A DNA stretch of 64,000 nucleotides, from positions 1 through 64,000 of the forward strand of contig CAZMOE010000002.1 of assembly GCA_964567855.1 (NCBI GenBank). Reading direction: 5' to 3'. Within the stretch, counting starts at the first letter, position 1; each line of letters opens with the position of its first letter. This document shows positions 17,597-24,577 of this stretch, piece by piece. The notes under the pieces were generated by a model. That model saw only the letters and a list, made by a program, of their open reading frames with translations, searched no databases and was not told the DNA's origin. Source of the DNA: Liminaster sp964567855. GTDB lineage: Bacteria; Bacteroidota; Bacteroidia; Bacteroidales; UBA3663. A program made the translations under genes and the position numbers.

Positions 17597-18247
17597 TCAT
17601 TCCTTCTCGCCGAAACAGAGATCGCCCGCGTCGCCCAGACCGGGGACGATGTATTTGTGGGCGTCCAGCCGCTCGTCGATAGCGGCGATCCACAGGGTCG
17701 TATCCTCGGGGAAGTGCTCCTCGATGTAACGCACGGCCTCGCGGCTGGCGATGATGGAGACGATGTGTACCTTCTCGGGCGTGCCCTTGGTCAGCAACGC
17801 CTCATAGGCCAGCTCCATAGAGCCGCCCGTGGCCAGCATCGGGTCGGTGATGATCAGCACTTTGCCGTCGAGCGGCGGTGAGGCGATATACTCTATATGG
17901 ATGTCGAAACGATAGTCGCTGTCATACTTGCGATAGGCCGACACGAAGGCGTTCTCGGCATCGTCGAAGACATTCAGCACGCCGTTGTGCAACGGAAGGC
18001 CGGCACGCAGGATAGTACCCAGCACGATCTGATCGGCGGGAACATTGACCGGAGCAATGCCCAGCGGAGTCGTCACGTCGACGGTTTCATAATGCAACGT
18101 GCGGCTGATTTCATAGGCCGCTACCTCCCCGATACGCTCGACGTTACGGCGGAAGCGCATCCGGTCGTTCTGGATGTTGACATCGCGCAACTCCGCAATG
18201 AATTTATTGACCACCGAGTTGCTTTGAGAAAAATCTATTACTTTCAT
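17597..18247 (-). CDS. upp: Uracil phosphoribosyltransferase
   Basis: The 216-residue protein converts uracil and PRPP to UMP in pyrimidine salvage. The PRPP-binding motif ITDPMLATGGS (expected form VxDPMLATGxS) is intact, as are the substrate loops VLGTILRAGLPLHNG and the C-terminal PGLGDAGD that binds uracil. Length fits the family (about 210). It is first in a minus-strand run ahead of the SulP gene, with a promoter box at 18270-18277. Confidence 0.95.
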   Translation of the reverse strand: MKVIDFSQSNSVVNKFIAELRDVNIQNDRMRFRRNVERIGEVAAYEISRTLHYETVDVTTPLGIAPVNVPADQIVLGTILRAGLPLHNGVLNVFDDAENAFVSAYRKYDSDYRFDIHIEYIASPPLDGKVLIITDPMLATGGSMELAYEALLTKGTPEKVHIVSIIASREAVRYIEEHFPEDTTLWIAAIDERLDAHKYIVPGLGDAGDLCFGEKE

Positions 18248-18269
18248 GCTGTCAGATGATATGATGCTG

Positions 18270-18277
18270 CAAAAATA
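18270..18277 (-). promoter_or_regulatory. Candidate -7 box for upp
   Basis: On the minus strand TATTTTTG fits TAnnTTTG, 22 bp before upp, with a TTG 20 bp upstream that could serve as the -33 box. Confidence 0.45.
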
Positions 18278-18704
18278 GCGATTTATTCAAATTCAAGCAA
18301 CAAATTTATAAAAAAACTTAATATCGGCATGCGCACCTCCTGTCCGCCCGCCTCCCGCCGTTTTGCAGCCGGGTGCGCAGATGCCGGCGGCAGCGGCAGA
18401 CGACCGGCGGCGGGAGGTGCGCAGGGCATACACAACCGGCCGCTGCCGACGGCAACCGGCTCCATGACGATCGGCAATGCCGGCCGCGCAAAAGGGAACA
18501 GCGCCGACAAGAGATAACCCGGTGACCGTCAATTTTTTATGGCCTGTAAAACAATAAACCGTCCTCCCCTTTCCCAGGCGGGGGGCCGAGGGGCCGTCAG
18601 CGGCAGTGCCGGCGGAGACAGAGGGGCCGGAAAGAGCGGATGAGAGGATCGCCTGAGGGCGCCGAGGTGCTTTTCGACCCTGAATTCGGGCCCAAAAAGC
18701 AGGC

Positions 18705-18851
18705 AAAAGCAGGCAAAGCATGCTTTTTACCCCTAATAAATATTTTCATGCGCGAAAAGTGATCGATTGATCGATAAAAAAAACGATCGACCGATCACTT
18801 TTATGTACATATTTATTTTTTTCGCCCGAAAAGCATGCTTTGCCTGCTTTT
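18705..18851. repeat. 147-bp nested inverted repeat (MITE-like or structured RNA)
   Basis: The outer arms, 18705-18727 and 18829-18851, are perfect 23-bp inverted copies (AAAAGCAGGCAAAGC..., containing GCATGC). Inside, 18755-18773 and 18784-18802 are 19-bp arms with only two G.T differences (AAAAGTGATCG...), around a 10-nt A-rich loop. Between these arms a third short pairing (AATAAATAT at 18735-18743 with ATATTTATT at 18809-18817) keeps the order of a single long hairpin. The short unit AAGCAGGCAA is also repeated directly at 18697 and 18708. It could be a small non-autonomous mobile element, a folded RNA or a recombination site; nothing coding is present. Confidence 0.75.
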
Positions 18852-18990
18852 CGGCGCAAAATGGAGGTCATCGGACGGCAGAAAGCCGCCCCGCCGGCCG
18901 AAAGGATTACCGGCGGCCGGCGGCTTCGGGGCATGTAACGGTGTCATGCCCCGGGGCAGCGGCAACGTCTCCGCCGGCCACGGTCCGGAG

Positions 18991-19752
18991 TTAAAGCAGG
19001 TCGTAGAGCTGGACCAGGGAGGTAATGGCCGGCTCGAAGCTGATCTCGCTGTCAGAAGCGTCCCAGCCGTTGCCTTTCACCCAGATGGCCTTGCAGCCGA
19101 GGGAGAGGGCGGGCACGATGTCTTTCTTGTAAGAATCGCCCACAACGGTGACCTCGGCCGGCGTCAGCCCCATCCTGTCGATGGCGAGGCGGAAGATGGC
19201 CGGATCGGGCTTGCGGATACCGACTTCGGTCGAGTCGATGATGTGCGGGAAGTAGCGCACCAGGCCGAAATCCTGCAACACCGAGCGCAGGTTGCCGTAG
19301 AAATTGGAAACGAGGGCAAATTCATATTTCTCGAAAAAGTGCTCCAGCAACGGGATGGCGTCATTCGTGCAACGGCGGGCGTAGTCGTAGCAATAGCCGG
19401 CAATCACGTCGACAAAATGGCCGGTAAGGTCGCTCATGTTCTCCAATATGGGCATTTCGCCGTCGGAAATCAGCGACAGGGTAGTGTGCAATATCTCCTC
19501 GCTCAGGGCGCCCTGATGCACCAGATAGTCAAACTGAATGGAGAGGCGTGCCTGCATCATCTGATAAAAGTTATATCCGGGGAGAATCACCGGATTCGCG
19601 GCCATATAGCGCTCACCGTAAATGTAGGCATCGCGGAATTGTTCTTTGGTGACAGGCAGTGAAACTCGGCAATAACCATCCCAGATCACTTCCGACCAAT
19701 GTCTGCCATTGCTGTCAATGGTCGCACCATAATCCATAATTAAACCTTGCAT
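18991..19752 (-). CDS. HAD-superfamily hydrolase
   Basis: The 253-residue protein has HAD motifs: Asp7 in MDYGAT (motif I), the Ser in LVSNFYG (motif II), Lys in GIRKPDP (motif III) and VGDSYKKD (motif IV). In motif I the second, acid/base Asp is replaced by Gly9 (DYG instead of DxD), which is also seen in other HAD subgroups but weakens a plain phosphatase call. A helical cap of about 100 residues follows motif I. It is the last gene of the five-gene lipid-headgroup-like cluster, 26 bp after the flippase. It may dephosphorylate a pathway intermediate; that is inferred from context. Confidence 0.85.
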   Translation of the reverse strand: MQGLIMDYGATIDSNGRHWSEVIWDGYCRVSLPVTKEQFRDAYIYGERYMAANPVILPGYNFYQMMQARLSIQFDYLVHQGALSEEILHTTLSLISDGEMPILENMSDLTGHFVDVIAGYCYDYARRCTNDAIPLLEHFFEKYEFALVSNFYGNLRSVLQDFGLVRYFPHIIDSTEVGIRKPDPAIFRLAIDRMGLTPAEVTVVGDSYKKDIVPALSLGCKAIWVKGNGWDASDSEISFEPAITSLVQLYDLL

Positions 19753-19778
19753 ACTGATAATATCTTGATGATTAATAA

Positions 19779-20867
19779 TTATTTTTCAATCGTAACTACC
19801 CCCGCCGGCCGTCCGGGAGAGAGGGCGGCAGGATTGTGGATGCGCAGGAAAACCAGCCCCACGGCTATCCAGAAGAATTCCCTCACCCGCGTCATCAGGC
19901 TCACCGACACCGCCAGCGGCAGCAGCTCGCCCATGGTCATGGAGGGCAGAATCACCTGCAGGGCCAGCAGCAGACCGCCCTCGCGCGTCCCCAGCTGCAA
20001 CGGTGCGAAGAAAAGCACGTTGGCCAGCAACGACGACAGGGCCACCACAATGACCGCCGACACGTAACCGGCCGGCACCCCGAGCAGATGAAGTATGATC
20101 CAGATCTCGCAGCAATTGACGAGGCGCGAGACGAACTCCAGCCCCATCGATGTCCAGAAAGCACGCGGATGGCGCGACAGCAGGCTGCCGATGTTGTCGT
20201 CGACAAGCTGCAGACGCGCCCGCTGTCCGACTGACAAACGCGCTATCCAGCGGCCCACCAGCGGCCACCGCCCCAGGATTCCGGCCAGCCGTACGGCCAT
20301 GCCCGCACGGTATCCTCTGAAAAACCAGAAAATCAACGCGGTGCAGATCACGGCGACTGCCGCCAGCACTCCGGCCCCGGCGGCAGAACGCACCCCCACC
20401 GCAAACGCCACCAGAGCGCAGGAGAGAATCCAGAAAAAGAAGTGCGAACAGACGTGCATCATCATATAAAGAATGACCGCACCCGTCGACCGCTCCACCC
20501 CGAGATAGGGCTTCAGCTCCACGATGCGGTAAGGCTCGCCGCCCAGCAGCCCGAACGGCGTGATATAGTTGATGGCAAAGCCGGTGACGGTGAAGCGGAA
20601 AAGCCGGCCGAAAGGCAGCGGCGCCGCCAGCACGTTGCTGCGGATAATGGTGTTCCACGACAACGCATTGAGAACGTAGCCCGCCCCCCATACGGCCACG
20701 ACGGCCGGCAGGCACCAGCGCAGGGCCACCACGTTGTGCCAGAGCTCGACGGGGTTGCCGGCGGCAATCATTGCCACCAGCACGGCTGCTCCTGCCACAA
20801 AACAGAAGGTGCGCACGTTACGGCGCGTCAGGAATTTCCTGCGTATGGCGTCTGCAAATCGATTCAT
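19779..20867 (-). CDS. LPG-synthase TM-region/UPF0104 family membrane protein (putative lipid flippase)
   Basis: The 362-residue protein has 7-8 TM helices and the UPF0104 signature segments GFAINYITPFGLLGGEPYR and LFFAPLQLGTREGGLLL. This family includes the flippase part of MprF and related proteins that move modified lipids across the inner membrane. Its start overlaps the end of the upstream CDP-alcohol phosphotransferase gene by 50 bp, suggesting translational coupling. In this setting it most likely flips the lipid made by that enzyme. Confidence 0.85.
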   Translation of the reverse strand: MNRFADAIRRKFLTRRNVRTFCFVAGAAVLVAMIAAGNPVELWHNVVALRWCLPAVVAVWGAGYVLNALSWNTIIRSNVLAAPLPFGRLFRFTVTGFAINYITPFGLLGGEPYRIVELKPYLGVERSTGAVILYMMMHVCSHFFFWILSCALVAFAVGVRSAAGAGVLAAVAVICTALIFWFFRGYRAGMAVRLAGILGRWPLVGRWIARLSVGQRARLQLVDDNIGSLLSRHPRAFWTSMGLEFVSRLVNCCEIWIILHLLGVPAGYVSAVIVVALSSLLANVLFFAPLQLGTREGGLLLALQVILPSMTMGELLPLAVSVSLMTRVREFFWIAVGLVFLRIHNPAALSPGRPAGVVTIEK

Positions 20868-21801
20868 GTCTGGCTATCATATAAATCAGCAATCCGTTGA
20901 AGAGCGTCAGCTCCCCGACGAAATAAATCCACGGCATCCCCGCCAGTAACGAGGCCGAAAGCAATATCGCCCGGCAGTTGAAAGAGAGGATGTTGGTATA
21001 TTTCATGAGCGGCAGCGAGGCCCGGCGGAAACGCTCGGCAAAGGCCGGCGGCACGGGGCGCTCTCCGTACGCCTCGCGCAATGCCCGGCGAAACCGTTGC
21101 ATGCCCGGCGAGAGCATTTCCTGCTCATGCGTATAGTTTTTATAAAAAAACATGAAAACTTTATATAGCGGTTCCCGGCGGAAAGAGACGGCACGATAGT
21201 CGGCCGTCACCTGGGAGGCCTCTTCAAGCTCGCTTCCGCTCTTGCCTTTGGCAAAAAAGAGGTGGAAGTTGCGGTAATAGTCGGCCATGGCGGCCTGCAC
21301 CGAATGGCAGGCACCGGCAGCCGCGGCCAGCACCCAAATCCAGAGGCCCCAGCCGGCAGTGAGCCGCAGGGCGATGGCCACGTAGATGGCGATGAACCAG
21401 AGGTCGCCGCACACGCCGTCCAGAATCCGGCCGAGGCGGGAGAAACGGCGGGTCATGCGGGCCAACTGACCGTCGGCGCTGTCGCAGATATCGGCCATGA
21501 TCAGCAACAGGATGCCCAGCACCGTCAGGCGCCAGTCGGTGAAATAAAACATCACGCCGGCACCGACACCGAGAAAGATGGAAACAACAGAAATGGCATT
21601 GGGCGACACCCCGAAGCGTTCGGCCAGGCAAGCCAGCCGGAAGCCGAGCGGCCGATAGAACCAGAGGTCGATATGCTCTTCGGTATCGGCATGCTTCAAG
21701 GTTGCGAGATAGCGGGCCCGACGCTCCTCTTTCCCACCCTCCTGCTGCCGATGCCCCTGCGGGTTCATGCCAGGACGTTGTTCCTTATTCATCTCTGTCA
21801 T
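20818..21801 (-). CDS. CDP-alcohol phosphatidyltransferase family membrane enzyme
   Basis: The 327-residue integral membrane protein has the CDP-alcohol phosphotransferase motif in DSADGQLARMTRRFSRLG followed by RILDGVCGD. The consensus is DGx2ARx8Gx3Dx3D; here the last Asp comes one residue late (D-x4-D) and the expected position is Gly. Such enzymes join a CDP-activated group to an alcohol, making phospholipids such as phosphatidylinositol phosphate or phosphatidylglycerol phosphate. A soluble N-terminal segment of about 55 residues and a cytosolic insert near 220-280 are longer than in PgsA. ATG at 21792 is an alternative start. It starts 3 bp after the ATP-grasp gene stop and overlaps the flippase gene. 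Confidence 0.88.
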   Translation of the reverse strand: MTEMNKEQRPGMNPQGHRQQEGGKEERRARYLATLKHADTEEHIDLWFYRPLGFRLACLAERFGVSPNAISVVSIFLGVGAGVMFYFTDWRLTVLGILLLIMADICDSADGQLARMTRRFSRLGRILDGVCGDLWFIAIYVAIALRLTAGWGLWIWVLAAAAGACHSVQAAMADYYRNFHLFFAKGKSGSELEEASQVTADYRAVSFRREPLYKVFMFFYKNYTHEQEMLSPGMQRFRRALREAYGERPVPPAFAERFRRASLPLMKYTNILSFNCRAILLSASLLAGMPWIYFVGELTLFNGLLIYMIARHESICRRHTQEIPDAP

Positions 21802-21804
21802 CTA

Positions 21805-22698
21805 TTATATATATGAGGTACATTTTTCATATTGCACCGGCTCCACGCCCGCCGCGGCCAAGATGATAGCGGCGATGTAAGGCGCGGCCGTGTCGCGGCA
21901 CGGGGCGAAACTCGGCCAGTCGTTGAAGTCGATGATGCGGAAAGAGCCGTCGGCCGCAACGATGCAGTCCCCGCCATAGATGCGGATCTGCAAAGCCCGT
22001 GCGGCACGGTCGCAGACCGCTTGCAACGAGTCGGCAGCAAAGGGAATGCGGCACAAGGCGTCGTTCTGCGCCTCGCAGCCGAATTTGCTGTGCTGCGCCT
22101 CCATCGGATAGAACCAATAAAAGAAGCCGGTGCCCTCGACGCCGTAAAATTTGACGAGGTCGCCATGCAGATGCTCGTTCAGCACAGCCCGCGTAATGCC
22201 GCGCAAGGCATATTCCGACAGCAGTCCGTCGGCTTCGGCCGCCGTCCTGACATAACTCACATCCTCGCGGTGGACAGCGTGGAAATCGCCCCTTTTCAGC
22301 CATCCTGGCAACAGGGCAGCCAGCTCCGCATTGCCGGCAAAGCATCCCCGCGCCGTGGAAAGGCAACGGCTCTCGGGATGAGGAATATCATTGTCGAGAA
22401 GTATGCGTGTCATGGCCTCACGGCTGCAATTCCGCACGCCGCACGGCCTGTTGAGGATGATGCGGCCCGCCTCCTCCAAACGGACAAGACGCGACAAGGT
22501 GTCGGGCCGGCGTGCCATATGGAAGACCACACCGGGCACTTCGTCGTCCGGCATGGCGACAAACGCTGTCTCGTCGCAGACAGACACCTCGCAGCCGGCT
22601 GCGGCCAGCCGGCCGGCCACGGCGCGGAGAATCGCCGCATCGTTGCCGATGTGGTTAGGCGAAAACTCGTTATGACGCATTACCCCAAGTATTTTCAT
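21805..22698 (-). CDS. ATP-grasp superfamily ligase-like protein
   Basis: The 297-residue protein lacks a long-characterised name. Its fold call comes from the C-terminal Mg-ATP segment IYGGDCIVAADGSFRIIDFN followed by DWPSF, the IDxND pattern of ATP-grasp enzymes of the RimK/glutathione-synthetase type, and an N-terminal pre-ATP-grasp domain (MKILGVMRHNEFSPNHI). Such enzymes form amide or ester bonds through an acyl phosphate. I use the ATG at 22698 rather than the TTG at 22713. It lies between the nucleotidyltransferase and the CDP-alcohol enzyme, so it may attach an amino acid to the headgroup, or work on a linked metabolite. This is speculation. Confidence 0.72.
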   Translation of the reverse strand: MKILGVMRHNEFSPNHIGNDAAILRAVAGRLAAAGCEVSVCDETAFVAMPDDEVPGVVFHMARRPDTLSRLVRLEEAGRIILNRPCGVRNCSREAMTRILLDNDIPHPESRCLSTARGCFAGNAELAALLPGWLKRGDFHAVHREDVSYVRTAAEADGLLSEYALRGITRAVLNEHLHGDLVKFYGVEGTGFFYWFYPMEAQHSKFGCEAQNDALCRIPFAADSLQAVCDRAARALQIRIYGGDCIVAADGSFRIIDFNDWPSFAPCRDTAAPYIAAIILAAAGVEPVQYEKCTSYI

Positions 22699-22716
22699 GA
22701 CTCTGACAAACAAAGT

Positions 22717-23457
22717 TTAGACGTTAATGAAGGCTTCGGCAGCCCGAATGTCGGCGACATGGTCAACATCGATGATTTTGGCGAAGGGAAAGACCTTCAG
22801 CCTCAATCCGGCCCCGACCAGGGCCCGCTGGTAGTTGCGCATCCGCGATTGCCCGGAGGCCAGGCAATCGGCCAGCACCGGAAATGCCGTCCGCGTGTCG
22901 AGGCAATAAACCCCTCCTGACACAAAACACCTGCCGGCCGGTTTTGTATCGGAAAAATCCGAAATATAATCGTCGGGGCCGACAGAGACGTAAAGCGGCG
23001 TCTCGTCATCGACGAACGCGGTGACGGCGAAAAGCCCGTCACCTTCGCCGGATGGCATCTCCTGAAAACGGCGGACGTAAGCAGCAAACTCCTCTTCCCT
23101 GAAAACGGTGTCGACCGTCGTCAGACAGAATTTGCCCGACGGTATCAGCCGCGACAGAGCAGCCAGGCTGTGCATGGAACTGGGCGTGCTCTGCACCAGA
23201 ACACGAAACGGGAAGTCCGGCGGCAGTCCCCGCCCGGCCAAACGGGCCGGCGAGCCCCAATCCTCCAGAAAACGGCCCACGGCGGTCATCCCGGCATTAA
23301 CAATGACGCTGACCGACTCGGCCCCGTTGGCCACGAATATGTCCAGCAGCCGTTCCAGCATGCAACGCCCGCCCAGCCGGACAAGCGGTTTCGGAACCTC
23401 CACTCCTTCCTGCGCCAGACGCGACCCTTCACCGGCAGCTATGATCGCATAGTGCAT
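22717..23457 (-). CDS. Nucleotidyltransferase (sugar/inositol-phosphate cytidylyltransferase-like)
   Basis: The 246-residue protein starts at 23457 after a strong AGGAG-containing site; upstream frame is non-coding. The NTP-binding loop IIAAGEGSRL is followed by VPKPLVRLGG, then a metal-site Asp in LTTVDTV and a final IDVDHVADIRAAEAF, the pattern of NTP_transferase proteins that activate sugar or polyol phosphates, for example inositol-1-phosphate cytidylyltransferase of the archaeal DIP pathway. It heads the cluster and would supply the CDP- (or NDP-) activated headgroup to the membrane phosphotransferase. Base and sugar specificity cannot be read. Confidence 0.82.
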   Translation of the reverse strand: MHYAIIAAGEGSRLAQEGVEVPKPLVRLGGRCMLERLLDIFVANGAESVSVIVNAGMTAVGRFLEDWGSPARLAGRGLPPDFPFRVLVQSTPSSMHSLAALSRLIPSGKFCLTTVDTVFREEEFAAYVRRFQEMPSGEGDGLFAVTAFVDDETPLYVSVGPDDYISDFSDTKPAGRCFVSGGVYCLDTRTAFPVLADCLASGQSRMRNYQRALVGAGLRLKVFPFAKIIDVDHVADIRAAEAFINV

Positions 23458-23479
23458 ACCCCTTCTCTCCTGCCGTTGA

Positions 23480-24079
23480 TTATTGTCTGTAAAAACGGAA
23501 ACGATTGCAGTTGTTGATGCTGTCGGGCGTAAAGACATACAGGGCGCCCTGACCGAGATAATCGGCATCGAAAACGGCAGCGGTCGGTACAGTGGAAATA
23601 AACGTCAGGGCGGTGCCGGCGGCATTGACCTTATACTGCCCTCCATAGAGAAGATTGCCGCGCTGCTTGAGCGTGAAGTTGTTTTCCTGCAAATTGAGAC
23701 GGAGATCATCGCATATCCACTCGTCATGCGAGCCGTTGAAATCGAAACGCATGGTCACAGGCACATCATACGTTTTCGCATGATAGATATGAAGAACCGT
23801 ATCAACAGCGAGATAATCGTCGTAAGAGAAGTTCAGGCGATAGGCCCCGTTGCTCAGGCCCGAGAAAGAATAACGCCCGTAGAGATCCGTTTTCAGCGTC
23901 CGCTCGCGGATATTGTCGCCCGACAGAGTAACGGTGACTCCCCGCAGATAAGTTTCCTTGCCTTCCCATCCGAGGACGTTCTCGGAAACATTGCCGTCGA
24001 TGCTGGCTGTGGCATGATCATCGTCGCCGCATGCGCACAAAAGGCCGGCCATTGCCAAACCATAAATAAACTTTTTCAT
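23480..24079 (-). CDS. Lipoprotein with carboxypeptidase-regulatory-like (prealbumin-like) domain
   Basis: The 199-residue protein begins MKKFIYGLAMAGLLCAC, a lipobox-bearing signal followed by GDDD, which in Bacteroidetes favours surface export. A beta-sandwich domain follows (SIDGNVSENV ... GVTVTLSGDN ... TDLYGRYSFSGLSNGAYRL), the CarboxypepD_reg/Cna-B type pattern seen in SusC-like N-termini and DUF3823-like proteins. The C-terminal 90 residues are unassigned. It points the same way as the lipid cluster 23 bp downstream but has its own promoter box, so it may or may not be in the operon. Molecular role unknown. Confidence 0.72.
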   Translation of the reverse strand: MKKFIYGLAMAGLLCACGDDDHATASIDGNVSENVLGWEGKETYLRGVTVTLSGDNIRERTLKTDLYGRYSFSGLSNGAYRLNFSYDDYLAVDTVLHIYHAKTYDVPVTMRFDFNGSHDEWICDDLRLNLQENNFTLKQRGNLLYGGQYKVNAAGTALTFISTVPTAAVFDADYLGQGALYVFTPDSINNCNRFRFYRQ

Positions 24080-24118
24080 AATCAAAGATTTAAAAGTCCT
24101 GTTACTTTTTAATGTGGC

Positions 24119-24126
24119 CAAAGATA
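24119..24126 (-). promoter_or_regulatory. Candidate -7 box for the lipoprotein (and perhaps the lipid cluster)
   Basis: TATCTTTG on the minus strand, 39 bp before the start at 24079. No TTTG -33 box at the right distance. Confidence 0.45.
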
Positions 24127-24251
24127 CGGAAATTTTGATAATAAGAGCCTAAAAACAAGTTGAAAAGACGAAAAAATGGGTATAAGAAGAAAAAAAACAG
24201 CGGCTTTTCGCTTTTTTTGTCCAAATTAATTGGAAATTTTGACAATATCCA

Positions 24252-24259
24252 TAAATTTG
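24252..24259 (+). promoter_or_regulatory. Candidate -7 box for the H1-like gene
   Basis: TAAATTTG fits TAnnTTTG, with an ATTGG-like -33 region 18 bp upstream; the start codon is 46 bp downstream. Confidence 0.45.
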
Positions 24260-24305
24260 CAGAGGAATATTACCCATTTATTATAAACCAAACAAATTAA
24301 ACATT

Positions 24306-24482
24306 ATGGAAGAACTGATCGCTAAAATCGATGCAACCTACGAATCGTTCAAGAAAGACGCAGAATTGCAGGCAACCAAAGGTGTAAAAGCAGCTGGCCT
24401 GCGTGCCCGCAAATCGGCGCTGGAACTTTCCGGCCTGATGAAGGAGTTCCGCAAGATTTCAAATGAAACATCTAAGGCCTGA
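24306..24482 (+). CDS. Small histone H1-like protein
   Basis: The 58-codon gene encodes MEELIAKIDATYESFKKDAE, a middle part with KGVKAAGLRARKSALEL, and ends MKEFRKISNETSKA. The lysine/arginine-rich single-helix pattern matches the short histone H1/Hc1-like proteins annotated in many Bacteroides. These are presumed DNA- or nucleoid-binding. It has its own promoter box and an excellent terminator 7 bp after the stop, so it is a strongly bounded monocistronic gene. A real DNA-binding role is inferred from relatives. Confidence 0.85.
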   Translation: MEELIAKIDATYESFKKDAELQATKGVKAAGLRARKSALELSGLMKEFRKISNETSKA

Positions 24483-24488
24483 AAACTG

Positions 24489-24520
24489 AAAGAAGCATTC
24501 TCCGGGAATGCTTCTTTCTT
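24489..24520 (+). terminator. Terminator after the H1-like gene
   Basis: AAAGAAGCATTC pairs perfectly with GAATGCTTCTTT around TCCGG, then CTT and a pyrimidine-rich tail. Confidence 0.85.
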
Positions 24521-24577
24521 CTGTTTGCCCCTGTCTGCATCCATTTTTCAGCATCAGTCAAAAAATCCGCAACTTCT

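Larger units (their letters stand above)
18248..18990. other. 743-bp gene-free region between upp and the HAD gene
   Basis: No convincing gene lies here. Frames open at 18283-18510, 18293-18721 and 18835-19662 are low-complexity Arg/Ala/Gly/Pro readings without motifs or ribosome sites. Two GC-rich flanks (18351-18690 and 18860-18990) surround an AT-rich core that holds the large inverted repeat described at 18705-18851. A smaller stem, CGGGGCATG/CATGCCCCG (18927-18953), lies 38 bp after the HAD stop without a T-run. Confidence 0.6.

Noticed and set aside
18293..18721. 142-codon open frame on the minus strand in the upp-HAD gap
   Set aside because: Arg/Ala/Gly/Pro-rich low-complexity reading in GC-rich DNA, no ribosome site or motif, and runs into the large inverted repeat.
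18991..19752. HAD protein as an inactive pseudoenzyme because of DYG in motif I
   Set aside because: The nucleophile Asp and motifs II-IV are intact, and Gly at this position occurs in other HAD subgroups, so loss of activity is not supported.
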